Assembly (NCBI GenBank): GCA_035610835.1
Contig: CM069447.1
Span: 40,351,437-40,415,436, forward strand
Length of the DNA: 64,000 bases
From: Ophiura sarsii
Taxonomy: Eukaryota; Echinodermata; Ophiuroidea; Amphilepidida; Ophiuridae
Direction: 5' to 3'
Part shown: piece by piece, positions 24,746 through 36,484 of the stretch
Layout: each line of letters starts with the position of its first letter
Position numbering within the stretch: the stretch's first letter is position 1
Position numbers and translations under genes: made by a program
The notes under the pieces: generated by a model
What the model was told of the DNA's origin: nothing
Database searches by the model: none
What the model saw: only the letters and a program-made list of their open reading frames with translations

Positions 24746-25727
24746 AAAGGGGAAGTAGGGATTGAGAGGTTTTATATTATGGATTTTGGTGTTTGTTTGG
24801 TTTCAAATCACAGCCCAGGGAATTAGCTTTCTTTTGTTTTAAAAATGAACAAAATCGGATATTCCTCTGCAAAGTTATGATAAATTGTGCATGTCCAAGT
24901 CCGTCGTAAAGTCGAAAATTTCGTATATTAAGGGGGCTGTCAAGTGTCATTTCGTATTTTCCAGGAATTACACTTTTCTTCATTTTTCAAAACCTCAGAG
25001 TGTTATCTATCAGTACATGCAAAGAAATGTTCAACATTGAAATTCCAAAATCCTATTGAGAAGGAGTTAAATCCCTTATTGTGATCATTGACAAAGTAGA
25101 ATGAAAGGGGGGGGGGGGTATAGGGCCAGGGAGAGCAGGGATGGACAGCCTCTCCTGGCATGTATAATATCCATTATAAGCTCATTTATTTCAGTTTGCG
25201 TTTGGGTGTCAGGCACCGGTGTTAGGCCTAGGGTTTGGTGACATATGCCATAATATCAGACAAAATAAGTTAACCAGAAGTATAAGGCCAAACAAGTCAT
25301 GTTTCTTGACATCCTCCTAGTTAAATTGAATAATATAAAATTCGGGAACATATACCAAATGAAATTCGGACTGAACAAAGAACAAAGGTCTTCCCATTTC
25401 GATCGCTAAAATTCATATTCAATAAAACGTCCGAATGTTCTAGACTGAAAGCAAAGGTGAAAAGGATGGGATTATGGTGGGAGAGGATGCTCTGTATTGC
25501 TGCTGCCCCTCGGACACCACCACCCCCCCCCCCCCCCCCTACAAAAAATAGGGTAACATCGGTTTGGTTATCACGAAGTTATGAGATGTAAACAAAAGGG
25601 CTGATATTAAATGTGTGGTTGCACCTTTGATATCCTTGTACTTTTGTGTCCTCTCAATGAAAAAAAGTTTCAATCTAGGTAGGTGACAAGGCAATTCATA
25701 GGGATAGCACATAAATAATAAAACCAT

Positions 25728-25752
25728 GTATATATATATATATATATATATC
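25728..25752. repeat. (TA)n microsatellite
   Basis: About 12 TA repeats, followed by a ctgcag site. Non-coding. Confidence 0.85.
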
Positions 25753-26236
25753 TGCAGTAATGGAAATACCCACATGACTGTATAGGCCTACTAGAGCTTA
25801 TTGTTAATAATGACCGTGTTTTCACCGTTATCATTGTTATCTTCAGTAGATAGCAAACTACTTTTAAAAGAGATCCAACCGAAATGCTTAATAGAGCTAT
25901 TACATGTCACTAAACAATCACTATTTAATAACTATCTTCGGTAGATAGCAAACCAATTTTAAAGGGATCCAAGTCAATTCTAATGGGAAATACTCATCAT
26001 TCAACTACTGTGAAATGTGATCCATTACCCGCCAGTGGCGTATCTGATGAGATCACTTGCCAGAGGGGGAAATGGTATCTTCCTGTTAGACTTTAACTTT
26101 ACCAGGCTGAGGATTGCCGCCGCCGAGTCCGACATTTGAAAACGGGGAGGGGGGGGGGGGGGGGGGGGGGGGGGGTTGGCTCGTGACGTGGTATCCTCAA
26201 AATCCACCACATCCGACTCAACCCACTGTATTTACA

Positions 26237-26449
26237 GAAAATAAAACCTTTTAGCCCGATAGTTAAAGCTGTTCTATACCCGGTCAAATCCGACGAGGGA
26301 GGGGGACACTCTACTCTGCTTGTACGCTACTGTTACCCGTTCGAAAATAAAACCTTTTAGCCCGGTAGTTAAAGCTGTTCTATACCCGGTCAAATCCGAC
26401 GAGGGAGGGGGACACTCTACTCTGCTGGTACGCTACTGTTACCCGTTCG
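26237..26449. repeat. Tandem duplication, two copies of 106 bp
   Basis: gaaaataaaacc through gttacccgttc is present twice, at 26237-26342 and 26343-26448, with two substitutions. Very recent. A 25-base G tract lies just before it. Confidence 0.8.
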
Positions 26450-28869
26450 CTTAATAACAGTTTACCCATATAGACAATTCCTAGTCATTTTACTGCTAAT
26501 TTTATTTCCCTGCTTCATTAAACATTGTGTTTAATGTTAGACCTAGACATATATTTCACTTTCTTTTTCAGTTGCTCTGGCATAACGAGAGTCAAGTTCA
26601 GGTGGCATGTTTTGGCCTTTTACTATGATGAAATCACAATTCGTGACGTGACTCATATTAATCAGAAGCTTACCCGATTCTGTCTCTTTATATCTGAAGT
26701 AGAAGAAGAGAAAACATGTAGGCCTACCAAACGACAGGTCATAATTAAATCTTCATCCCCATTTCTCGCTTTCTCTCTAATGTTTCCAATTTTTCTATCT
26801 CCTTTACTAAGTCCTTTATCTAGGATAGGTGTTGATTTTTACACCCAGACTACTCACTAACTGCGCCACGGTGCATTTTTAAATGATCACATTGATAAAG
26901 ACTCGAGGCTACACTGAGCCTATAATGATAAACTCTGATGATTAGCCGCAGATGTTGCACACAGAAATGAATACACGAGCGTCTAATCTTGGTCAACCGG
27001 TTCAACGCGCACGCGTCACCATTTATTTTGCCAACTCAAAACATTCAAAGCGCGTCCGCGCTCATTGTCGATTAACGCACGCGATTTCATGCGTTACGCT
27101 TCCCGGATTGTAAACGCACTTCGAATGCGCATGAAAAGGTATGGCTTCTTTTTTACACTCGGCATCACGATAAAGGTGTTTTTTAACACACGTTTGAGGT
27201 TATTTTGATACCAAGAAAAGAACGGTTTGTAATGAAACTTTGCACGAAGTTGGGGGTTCATATGCTTCCCACAATATCTAAAGAACAGGATATGAAATAC
27301 GTGTATTTCCCCGTAAACCATGATCAAACGGCGGTATTGTCACTTTTCACCTTCATCGCTTGATTTCGTTATGTTCATTTTTTAGTAAAAATACGATTTA
27401 CAGACACGATAACTCAATACAAACTGCATCTGATGGACAGCAAGTAAGTTTAATGCAACAAGCATGATCGTTGCCAGGTTCCATTTTTTGGGGGTTTTTT
27501 TGGCCTATTTCCGATTTCTCGGATCATTTTGTGGAAATTCACGTTTGTTGTATTTAAAAATCCCGTTTTGTTGCCTTATTTGGTCAATAAATAAAACAGT
27601 TTTTCAGTTATCCAAAACAAAAACAAAATGGAACCCGGGTAATTTTCTTAAGAATACAAAAATCGTAAAAGGACACATTTTCAGAAAATATTTTTTTGGT
27701 TACCTTGTCCAAATTGAAGACTGGTCAAGATTCTCGTTTTTATGATTTTCTCCAAAATGGTCCTTTTTAGAGCAATTTCATGTTCATGGTTAGATTTATT
27801 GAACCCTTTCCTTCAAGAAAATGTATACTTTTATATGTAACATATGAATAATGACGTAGCTACGGCAATTTTACGGAAGCTATTACTGACACTTGACAGC
27901 CCCCTTAACGCATGTATTTAATTCTTATGTATTCTATTGTTTCATTTCTGGTCAAAAATGTCATATTTTATTTGATTACTCCAATAATTAATTCATTTAG
28001 TGTTCTAAGATGCTTTAAATAAGTGAAAACATTTTAAAATCAAATTTAGTTAATTTGATACAAAAAATGACGATTAATTACCTATAAAAAGTATTAAATA
28101 TTCGTATTTACTAATGACCCGACCTTTAACTAACGATATCTCCGTGACTAATTTCGACCATTTTGCGACCGTGCGCGCAGGATATCTGGAAAACTAAAAC
28201 GAAATTCTGGTGAACACAAAATCAAATACTTATCCTAGTAAATAGTGTCCAATTGCTTAGATCCTAGTTCATCCTATAGCCTTATCGATCAGCTTTCATT
28301 TGCTTTTTGTCCCAATACTCTACGATAGATAGTTTGTGAGATATCTTGCCCGCAAGGTGTCATCGTAGTAAAAAAAGATGAACCAAGGCAACGGCTCACA
28401 TGAACGACCAAGTAGCGATATTTTTTTTAACCTACAACACTTTTAAGGTGTAAGTGCATACCCAATTAACATTAACAGTACCTTTAATATTGGAGAAAAA
28501 TTAGTTTTAGTAAAATGTGCTCTCAACCCCTATTTCCCCCTTAAACATTGAAACTAATTTCGCGCAAAAAAGGCTTCTTTTGAGGGGGCATCGTCCCCAC
28601 CGTGAAAGTTATGGTGGCGTGCCCTTCTCCCCTCCCGGCTTGTACTGTCTATGCTCGTTAACTCTTTTGTTAGTGGGGGGGGGGGGGGGGGGGGGGGCTG
28701 CTGGGGCCCATGGTTACTCCACTGGTGGTGGGGGGAATGCCGTTTGCGGGGATTCAGAGGGCCGAGCTGTTGGGTTTTAACTTGCCTGAGTTGCTTGAAC
28801 TCTCCTTGCTATCAATATTTACATTTATTATAAAACACTGGCATGGTTCAGATACGTAGAGATAAAGTG

Positions 28870-29015
28870 AGAGACTCTTTTAAAAGCTCCCTCCCTTTCT
28901 CTCCCTTCCCCCTCCCCTCCTCCTGTCCTCCCCTCCTCCTTCCCTCCTTTCCACCTCTCCCCTCCCCTCCTCTCCTCCCCTCTCCGCCCTTTTCTCCTTC
29001 TCTTTTATTTGTTAC
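28870..29015. repeat. Polypyrimidine tract
   Basis: About 145 bases almost wholly C and T (tctcccttccccctcccctc and similar). On either strand it yields low-complexity frames that are not genes. A similar but shorter CT-rich tract lies at 1820-1945. Confidence 0.8.
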
Positions 29016-29575
29016 CCTCTGGGGACCCGGGGGATTGAGCCTCCCCCCCCCAATTGGGCACGCGCCTGGAACCAAATACGGTTTTCCTCAAATTTAGTAT
29101 TAAAATTCAAACTAATTTGACTTTATTCTGTAGTTGTTCTATTCAGACACTTAATTACGAAGCGATTTTAACGCGCACTGATATCCACCTTCATGATGTT
29201 TCAAGCGCGATTGTCATTATTTCTACGCTGCCATTAGGAATTCGTCGCAATAATTTCGCTTCATCTATATACATTATGTGCCTGCTAAGTATCTCATCAG
29301 CACTTATCAGCTGCTTAATCTCGCTTGGGTCAATGAGGCAATGTTGAGACTAAGTATATTGGCCAATGATAACACGTTGGTTAAGGCGGTTGTAGAACTC
29401 ACAACCTCATCATTATAAATCCTGCGCTTTTCCGCTGGAACACACGTGATCACGACTGTACGACTGTACACAGTTGTATTCCAGTATCGAACGATACTGG
29501 TATATCACTGGGACCTAAAGGACACTTTTTTTCCTTATCTCATACCATAGCAGATTGGTGTTCCCAGCCGTATAC

Positions 29576-29627
29576 CTGAAGGGCAAGTATGTTCACACTG
29601 GTATCCGACACAGTAGCCATCATCACA
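29576..29627 (-). CDS. Copy B exon 3: four-cysteine linker micro-exon
   Basis: A 52-bp exon, phase 0 in and phase 1 out, encoding CDDGYCVGYQCEHTCPS. It has the same acceptor and donor as in copies A and C, with one notable change (Val for Asp at residue 7). All four cysteines are kept. A Penelope-like element sits just upstream on the minus strand (29692-30856), inside intron 2. The phase-1 exit fits the F-type lectin exon at 21549 in the next module. Confidence 0.7.
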
Positions 29628-29691
29628 CTGAAACCAACAGAAACACGTTAGTCAACAAATCAACATTAAATCTTGTAACAAAACACAATAT

Positions 29692-30856
29692 TAGAATGAA
29701 AGTTCATCTGTGTTGGTGATAAATAATATGAAGTTAAACTTTCGATCTCAACACAAGAATTAATTACCTGGAATTTTCAGGTGTTACTACATCTTTCATC
29801 AGCAGACTAATGACTCGACTTGACCTTTTGGAGGTGTGACGTCAGAATCGGGTCATAGACTCTTAGTAATTTGTACCTGCCCCCGTCTTTGTTGAGTGAT
29901 GGTTGGTTGGCTCTGATGTAAATAGCCTCCTTGACCCCTCTCTCAAACCAACGAGGATCCCTATCCAGGATCTTGACTTTGTCCAAGTCAGCGCTGTGTC
30001 CTGGTGACTCAATATGGATGTGTTGGGATACCTCGGACGAGGTGGAACTAGGACGCCTGTGCTCTAGAAACCGTGTCTTTAATGAGCGTTCGGTTTCTCC
30101 GATGTATGACTCGGAGCAAAGACCCCGGGTAGTCTGACCCTGACAAGGGATCATGTACACTGGGCCTACAGTGTCCTTCTTCTCAGTTTTGTCTTTTGGA
30201 GATACCAGAAGTTGGCGTAGTGTGCGCGTGGGTTTGAAATATGCGCGTATCCCGTAGTTTCCGAAAATCCTACGGAGAGCCTCTGATGTGCCCTTGATAT
30301 AATGCAACACTACGTGTCCTTTTGTCTGTTTCTCACTGTCTTTAGTTTTCGGTTTGACCTTACCCTTAGGTTTGTGGACACGGTCAAATGCCCACTTCTG
30401 GTACCCACACTTGGACAATGCTTTATCAACGTGCTGCTTCTCTGTTGTGATGTCAACCTGGTCAGTGATGACAGTATCAGCCCTGTGGTGTAGCGTTTGA
30501 ATAACGCCCAATTTGTGCTGGACAGGGTGATTTGACGAGAAGTTCAAATATTGATCTGTGTGGGTTGGTTTCCGGTAAATCCTTACGTCAAGGTTACCGT
30601 CTGGTTTAATTACTGTCAGTGTGTCTAGGAAGGCTAATGTCCTGTTGTCTTCACCTTCTGTAGTGAATTTGATGTCCGGATCAATGGTGTTGAGGTGATC
30701 AGTGAACTCTTGAGCATGTTTGGTCTTTATTTTAATGTGCGTGTCGCCTCCAAAAGGTCAAGTCGAGTCATTAGTCTGCTGATGAAAGGTGTAGTAACAC
30801 CTGAAAATTCCAGGTAATTAATTCTTGTGTTGAGATCAAAAGTTTAACTTCATATT
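29692..30856 (-). mobile_element. Penelope-like element, 5'-truncated, with inverted ends
   Basis: The segment carries an inverted terminal sequence of about 105 bases at both ends (29743-29845 and 30745-30840, rich in ctttcatcagcagactaat), with one side running about 60 bases longer. It is flanked by the direct repeat aaaacacaatat (29680-29691 and 30857-30868), a 12-bp target duplication. Copies A (near 7590) and C (near 50440) show the empty site. The inverted piece is a copy of the element's own 3' end, as often seen in Penelope-like retroelements. It sits in intron 2 of copy B. Confidence 0.82.
29807..30755 (-). CDS. Penelope-like protein, C-terminal reverse transcriptase and GIY-YIG part
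   Basis: An open frame of about 315 codons enters from the truncation near 30755 and stops at 29807. The first 80 residues (AFLDTLTVIKPDGNLDVRIY, then RKPTHTDQYLNF) are the thumb end of the Penelope reverse transcriptase. They are followed by the linker KCGYQKWAF and by the GIY-YIG endonuclease: VYMIPCQG, then SYIGETERSLKTRFLEHRR and SQHIHIESPGH, with the catalytic Tyr, Arg and His region visible and a Glu/Asn-containing end (KEAIYIRANQPSLNKDGG). The endonuclease nicks DNA for integration. The polymerase catalytic residues are missing, so this copy is dead, though the frame is unbroken. The usual Met at 30547 is only an internal codon; there is no native start. Confidence 0.82.
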
Positions 30857-31888
30857 AAAACACAATATATTAAGCAACAGTAGAAATTGCTTTACAACTT
30901 GCATCTTGATATTGAGAATACGCTGTAATGAGGAATATGGTTTGAATTATAGGACTGGAGTGATCTCGTAAACCATTCGATGCCTCATTGCATTTAATAT
31001 ACTAATTGTATGTAATTACACGCATTTGTGTCAGAAAAACATTATTATTTTTCTACATTACAAACAGACAAAGCTTATCATCACAGACTCCAATTCGCAA
31101 ATTCCAAACACAAGCAGTGCCATATGACACCAGTAAATCTATGTTTGTATCGGTTGTTTAAAGGACCCGTTACTTTTCTACGGATGCTTATACGTATAGT
31201 AAATCAAAACATTACTTTGGTGCCTACATGTATATCGTAAAAGGCTAACCTATATGACACTTATATGTACAAGTAATACGTACTGCATTGAAAAACAGAA
31301 TGATATGTGTTTGGTTTCTATTCAGTGAAACTCATGATTATGTTATATGACAAAGGATGACATGTTTGGTTTCTATTCAATGAAATTCATGATTATGTTT
31401 GATAACAAAGGATGATATGTTGGCTGATGATTTCTGTAATTAACACTTTCCACACGGCTTTTGTTTTACCAAATACAAGTTTTCAGAATTTGTTCCCGAC
31501 TTTTAAAGTCTATCTCAAGGATTACTAAACCAATACTAGGCATGTGTACACTTATCTTAAAGCATTTCTCATGGTGATTCCAAATATGGTAGTTAAATTC
31601 AATAATTTTGACCATTTTGAAACATTTTGACATTTTTTTAATGTCGTCTGCAGATGCCTGCCGCATGAAAAGTAGTAAAATATAGGCCTACCATTGGCCA
31701 GAATACAGAGAAAAAACATATCAGTACACACATTTACGCAATGATATGTTTTGTATGAAAGGACTAATCCAAAAACAGCATTCCTGTTTTTAGAAGACAT
31801 ATATCATGATTTTCAATGAATAGCAAATAATATATAATGTAACTCTGGTCATCAATCAGTGCTAGTTTGGCAGTGCTGTTTTAGATAC

Positions 31889-32159
31889 CTCATGTCCGTT
31901 TTCTTCATGTTGATCATAGTAGCTCAACCAGATTTTATTATGTAATCTAACGGGTAGTTTGCCTTGGTTGCATCGTTGATCACACAAACCCGATCCACGT
32001 TGTGCCAGTTGAAAGAGATGCACTCCAGCACTCTATTGCAATACGTTGCACATCCTAAGTAATTACGAGCATTAACACCACTCTCCAAGATGTGATTTTG
32101 CAGCATAAACCCTGCGGCGTGTTGTCTGTATGCCGCCTGAGTGCACTCTTGTCCTGATA
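31889..32159 (-). pseudogene. Copy B exon 2: PAN domain exon with a one-base deletion
   Basis: This is the copy B counterpart of the PAN exon. It has the same acceptor (…gtag, phase 1 start) and donor (GAG followed by gtatct) but is 271 bp instead of 272. The frame reads normally through LGCATYCNRVLECISFNW and DRVCVIND to about residue 75, then a missing base near 31926 turns the conserved GGTTGGAGC (Gly-Trp-Ser) into GGTTGAGC, giving TGA. Copies A and C both keep the Trp. Either copy B no longer makes a full protein, or this is a sequence error in an otherwise intact exon, or the exon is skipped (phases 1 and 0 do not permit a clean skip from exon 1 to exon 3). All other PAN residues look conserved, suggesting recent loss. 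Confidence 0.75.
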
Positions 32160-33901
32160 CTACAGTGCAACAGAGCATAAATTACCAAATATTGAATTAT
32201 TAATATAGTGCCTTCAGAGTGTTGTACAACCATGAACATTTCAATCCTAAGAATGTGTATCATAATGATATATAATCGAAATGGCTTGGTGTTAAAGTTC
32301 TCTGTGTCTTTGTATGATTATCAGCATTGTTACATTTCTTATTAAACCTGATTTCGGATTGGTCAATACTTGACTATCCATACACGCTTATCCAACCAGC
32401 TACTGGCTACTTGCTTTTAATGGCCTGTATATACAGGCTTGCATGTCAGCACACGGTCACCTACTGTACAGTAACATACACCATTATGCTTAAAACTCTT
32501 CACTGCACACTGCTGAATGGCATTTCTTGTAGCACGGATTTCAAAACATTGGTCCCTTAGCGTGAGAAAGTATGTTAAAAACTAAAAGTATATTGAATTA
32601 TCTGCTCGGACCATTGTTTTGAGCACATCTTTACCTTTAATTTGATACCTTGCAAGTCTGGTATGGATACATATTAATACTTAATAATTTCCACGAGTTT
32701 GGTCATTTATTAAGCTTAATTAAGACAGATTTGGGTTTTTTTTTTTTTTTTTTCTCAGACAGAATTGTTGATAATGATGGGAATTTCATATACTGTGAAT
32801 TTGTTGTTAATGGCATGTATAGTTTTTCCTTGAAATTACAAAAAGCAAAATGTTAATGTATTTCTTATAATATGCTAATTATAGGCAAATAAGGTCAAAC
32901 TATTTTTTTTCTCTATGACATTGAATCACCAAGCTGTCTGCTATACTATGATAACGTCTTACACATGTTACTTTTTGAATTAGAGCATAATTTCAATAAT
33001 ACGCACTTTTGGTAATATATTCTCTGTTGCACTGTAGCAATTTGATACAAGGAAGTATGGTATGAATATACATGCTTTGCGCAACATACCTCGAAAGTCA
33101 ATTCAACCTTAATTACATTTATCTACCTAAGAGCAGCAGTGCCCTTAACATTGAGAGTGCTTGGAATGATATGGTTAAAATACTACCCCATACCCTTACC
33201 ATATATTGTCTTATTTCAATTTTGCTATCATACGCAAGCGAATATTTTATGAAGCAGACCTCTTTTTAAAGTATGTATTGAAGTATGTATTGCAGTTAAC
33301 ACTTTCCACGCGGCCGGCTATTGGTTTTACCATATAAAAAAGATTTCATTTTTTTCTTCTTCAGAAACCTTCCCCAATTTTCAAATTATATTTCAAGGAT
33401 TACTGAACCAATACGAGGCATGTTTGTACTTATTTCAATGGATTTCACATGGTGATTCCAAATATGGTTATGACATTTTACAATTTTGACATTTTTTAAA
33501 CAGTTTGAGACATTTTGGAATGTCGTCTGCACACGCCTGCCGCGTGGAAAGTGTTGAGATATGTATATACATGTTTAAAGACTAGGTTAAACTTGCGTCT
33601 ACGAAATTAACGAATATACCTTAGATAACGGTCTTGAACGTTTACATTTTTAATCATGTTTTTGAATTTTAATTCCGTCATGTTTGCATGTAGCTATGTA
33701 TCAGTTATGGTGGTGCTGTAAAACAGTGGTACATTAAAAAGAGAAATCAATTTCCGTACTAATGTAATGTAATTTTCTAATTGCAAGGGATTTCAAGCCC
33801 TCCACGGCTACTTAAAATTATCAAAACAAGCCCCCAAAACAACAACAAAGCAACAACTGCAATAGCAACAACAGCAACGACATGTGAATTGTATATCTCA
33901 C
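32160..33901 (-). other. Copy B intron 1
   Basis: Holds about 850 bases unique to copy B (32200-33040, with a run of 20 T near 32735) and then sequence shared with copies A and C up to exon 1. No gene seen. Confidence 0.55.
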
Positions 33902-33956
33902 CTTTGTACTGAGCAAGGTGTATACTTGCAACAATCAACACCAGACGAAGAGCCAT
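33902..33956 (-). CDS. Copy B exon 1: signal peptide
   Basis: First coding exon of copy B, 55 bp, encoding MALRLVLIVASIHLAQYK and ending in phase 1 at AAAG followed by gtgaga. It matches copy A exon 1 at almost every base, with I for V and L for I in the second half, conservative changes that keep the hydrophobic core. The same start, length and donor argue that selection or recent duplication kept it. It should direct the product of copy B to the secretory pathway if the downstream exon were intact, but the PAN exon is broken (see 31889). Confidence 0.75.
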
Positions 33957-34043
33957 TCCGAAGAGAGAATGTGGCGAAATTTGATGCGTAGCATAGTAAA
34001 AGTATGCTTGACTATGGATAGTTTAATTATGCACAATCGTGTG

Positions 34044-34051
34044 AAAATATA
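34044..34051 (-). promoter_or_regulatory. Putative TATA box of copy B
   Basis: Same TATATTTT block as upstream of copies A and C, about 90 bases before the copy B start codon. The distance is shorter because copy B lacks a few bases in the leader. The promoter block appears undamaged although the PAN exon is broken. Confidence 0.42.
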
Positions 34052-34479
34052 CAGACTATAACATAATGAGACACTGTATTATTTTCGTCCTTGAGAAAGC
34101 TAGTAAGAGACCCATTCTTGATACACCTATTTCAAAATAGGTAAATCCCCCCCCCCACCTATCTCTCATATCTCACATTGATATGGGTATACGTACATGT
34201 GCCTGCCTTTTGGGGTGCTTTTTCGCAAAAATTGGTATAGCGATGGGGTGTTTTTATCACAGGCTAAAGCGCCCAATTTGCATAAATTGGGTGTATTTTG
34301 AGGCATTTTTTGTAAAAAGCACCCGATTTGTGTAAAATTGGGTGCTTTTCTAACAAAATTGGTATATTGAGGGGTGGGAAATTTGCCAGAAAATAGGTAT
34401 AGAGAAAGTTAAATTTTCGAAGTCCCGCAGGCACATCCACCTACGATTTTGGCAAAAGTACCCCCCCCCCCCCCCCCCG

Positions 34480-34612
34480 GGAATTTTGCATTCACTTTCT
34501 GGTTTTCATAAAACCACACTTCCTGTGTGTCATTGTTTTTATCACGCACGCATTATGAATACGACTTGATTTTGTGTATGCAAATGACAACTACGGTAAT
34601 GCATTCACATTC
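34480..34612 (-). repeat. 5'-flank duplicon of copy B (short remnant)
   Basis: About 130 bases matching the copy A flank (cattcactttctggttttcataaaaccacacttcc and following), ending where copy B sequence diverges near 34615. A segment of about 330 bases with a C tract (34150-34480) separates it from the promoter block, so copy B lost most of the flank and gained an insertion. Confidence 0.65.
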
Positions 34613-34614
34613 TA

Positions 34615-36484
34615 CACTCGTTTGTCATTATATGGTCGTAAAAATACATTGGTTTAATCATGTACATCAATAATTGTTGGTATCATGAAAAATAGCAAGT
34701 TTTGGATAAATCGTATTTTACAGTGTGTTCCAATTAAATACGTAATGTTTGTGTAAACATGAGATCACGCAATATTATACAAGCAAAGGTTGCCTGGATG
34801 TTTTAAACTATCTTACAAATCATTGCCTTTGTGTACTAGCTCGTGATTGATTGATTATTTGTGTTCTTGATTATGTGAATATCACCTTCTACCGAATGAC
34901 TCGTATTATAGTGTGTTTATTTCAAAATTGACATGTGAGAAATTAGATGTACTTTATGCTTGACTTATTTTGGTTTATATTCCGCAAGATTTCTGCACCC
35001 AATAATTGTTTACCAAATCTGCATTACTTTTATTGTATTGCTAGTATTATTGCTGTTTAGCATACCAGAGTGTTATATATTAAGAGTCATGATTAGTTGA
35101 TTCCAAAGAATATAAAAATATCTTACTTGTTTATTTTGTGAAACTTGCAGTCAACAAAAATAACTGCAAACTCACGATTGGTACCGTGTTCAATTAGTGC
35201 GTGAATTTTAACATTTGTTGTGTGAAGGCATTTAACGCAATATTTTCCTGTGCGCTAACATTTTACCTGTCTCCTGATAATTATGTGTTTCATTTTGCTA
35301 TTCTGATCGTAATATTGTGTCGTTTTTGCATTTGCCAAAAAATACGCGCAGAAAGAATGCGAGGTGCGCTCATTGTTTTGGTGCAGTTATATTTATACGA
35401 CATATTTATGAGTTTTATTGTACGGTAAGAAAGAGTTTGACCTAAATAGGTATTGTGTGCGCGAGATTATTCAATAACGGTATTATATTTTTGGTCATAA
35501 CTTTTGGCACCCACTCAGTATTGATAAACTGTGTCCGTGTGAGGTATTTCATTGTGAACAGGTACTGCGCATAAAGCGGAGTAGCCATTTATTATTGATT
35601 GTGTCTGTGGATTTTGGTTAAAAAGACTAAAGCAAAGCCAAAGCACACCACGATTTGCAGGGATTTAAGAGAGAAGTTTTGATGCACTGGCACGATTTAC
35701 TGACTATAGTTTTGTATGTTATCCTTAGAATCAGAATCAGGAAGGGATCAGGCCGAGATCAGTTTACGATTTAGAAATCTATGCCTATTTTAGAAATGGA
35801 GTGCAATGCAATGCCTTTCTGCTTTATACATTTCGCTAGGCCTTGTCAAAATGTACCTGCTTGGTGAGAAAATCCTAGGCATTTGTCAACAAAGAACTGA
35901 CGGAAAATATGATATTCCAATCATCTACATGTTTTTTTGATAAAGAATCAACCAATCTTTCGCCATCATTCTCGATCATTCATTTGTTTCGAAAGAGCTT
36001 TGTAGCCTCTCCCCTATGTGTGAGCATTCACAATATTCACACACAAAGGTCCTCACTGAGTTCTTTGGTCTTCTTCACCATGCTGACAAAAAGCCTGAGT
36101 GTTGTCCTATAACATCCTTCACTGTACATTCAATATGACACATTTGTAATGCATTCACATTGTATGCACACATCATGAAATAATTGCATGAAAATATCAC
36201 ACAATACAAGAACGTTTGGAATGTCTACAACATGTGTATTATCACAAAAAATGGCCTCAATCCTGAGATTTGGTATGGGGTATGAATAATTTTGGACAGG
36301 CATAAAAACACAATTCTTGTTCAATTTTTGTTATGCAAAAAAAGTTGAGCCCAAATATATTGAGTTGTACTTGCAAACTAACTGTGCGAAAGTTGTACTA
36401 CTCCAGCTGGTATAGATATGAGACAAATGCAAAAAAAAACTTATATTTTTCAAAGGGTACGAATAATTGTGGGTTTAGCTGAAT
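34615..36484. other. Spacer upstream of copy B
   Basis: AT-rich, with no supported gene. 35890-36480 has the phrases ggtatgaataattttgg and gggtacgaataattgtggg, a style of sequence often found near DNA-transposon ends, but I could not define an element. Confidence 0.4.

Larger units (their letters stand above)
24928..27908. mobile_element. TTAA-flanked segment with perfect 18-base inverted ends
   Basis: TTAA followed by gggggctgtcaagtgtca at 24928-24949 is exactly mirrored by tgacacttgacagccccc followed by TTAA at 27887-27908. TTAA duplication is typical of piggyBac-type transposition. The 3-kb interior has no transposase and holds diverse sequence, including a stretch similar to the copy A CTLD flank, a (TA)n run, a G tract and a 106-base tandem duplication. 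It could be a non-autonomous element grown by insertions, or two solo ends. Confidence 0.5.
21550..29575 (-). other. Long intron of copy B between linker and F-type lectin exons
   Basis: About 8 kb of repeats: C-rich stretch 21790-22160, AT-rich DNA, the irregular 110-bp repeats, the TTAA-flanked segment, a G tract and a polypyrimidine tract. No exon was recognised. If the lectin has its own start at 21601, this is intergenic DNA instead. Confidence 0.5.

Noticed and set aside
28517..29097. Glycine-rich and proline-rich frames
   Set aside because: Produced by a G tract and a polypyrimidine tract; no domain and no splice support.
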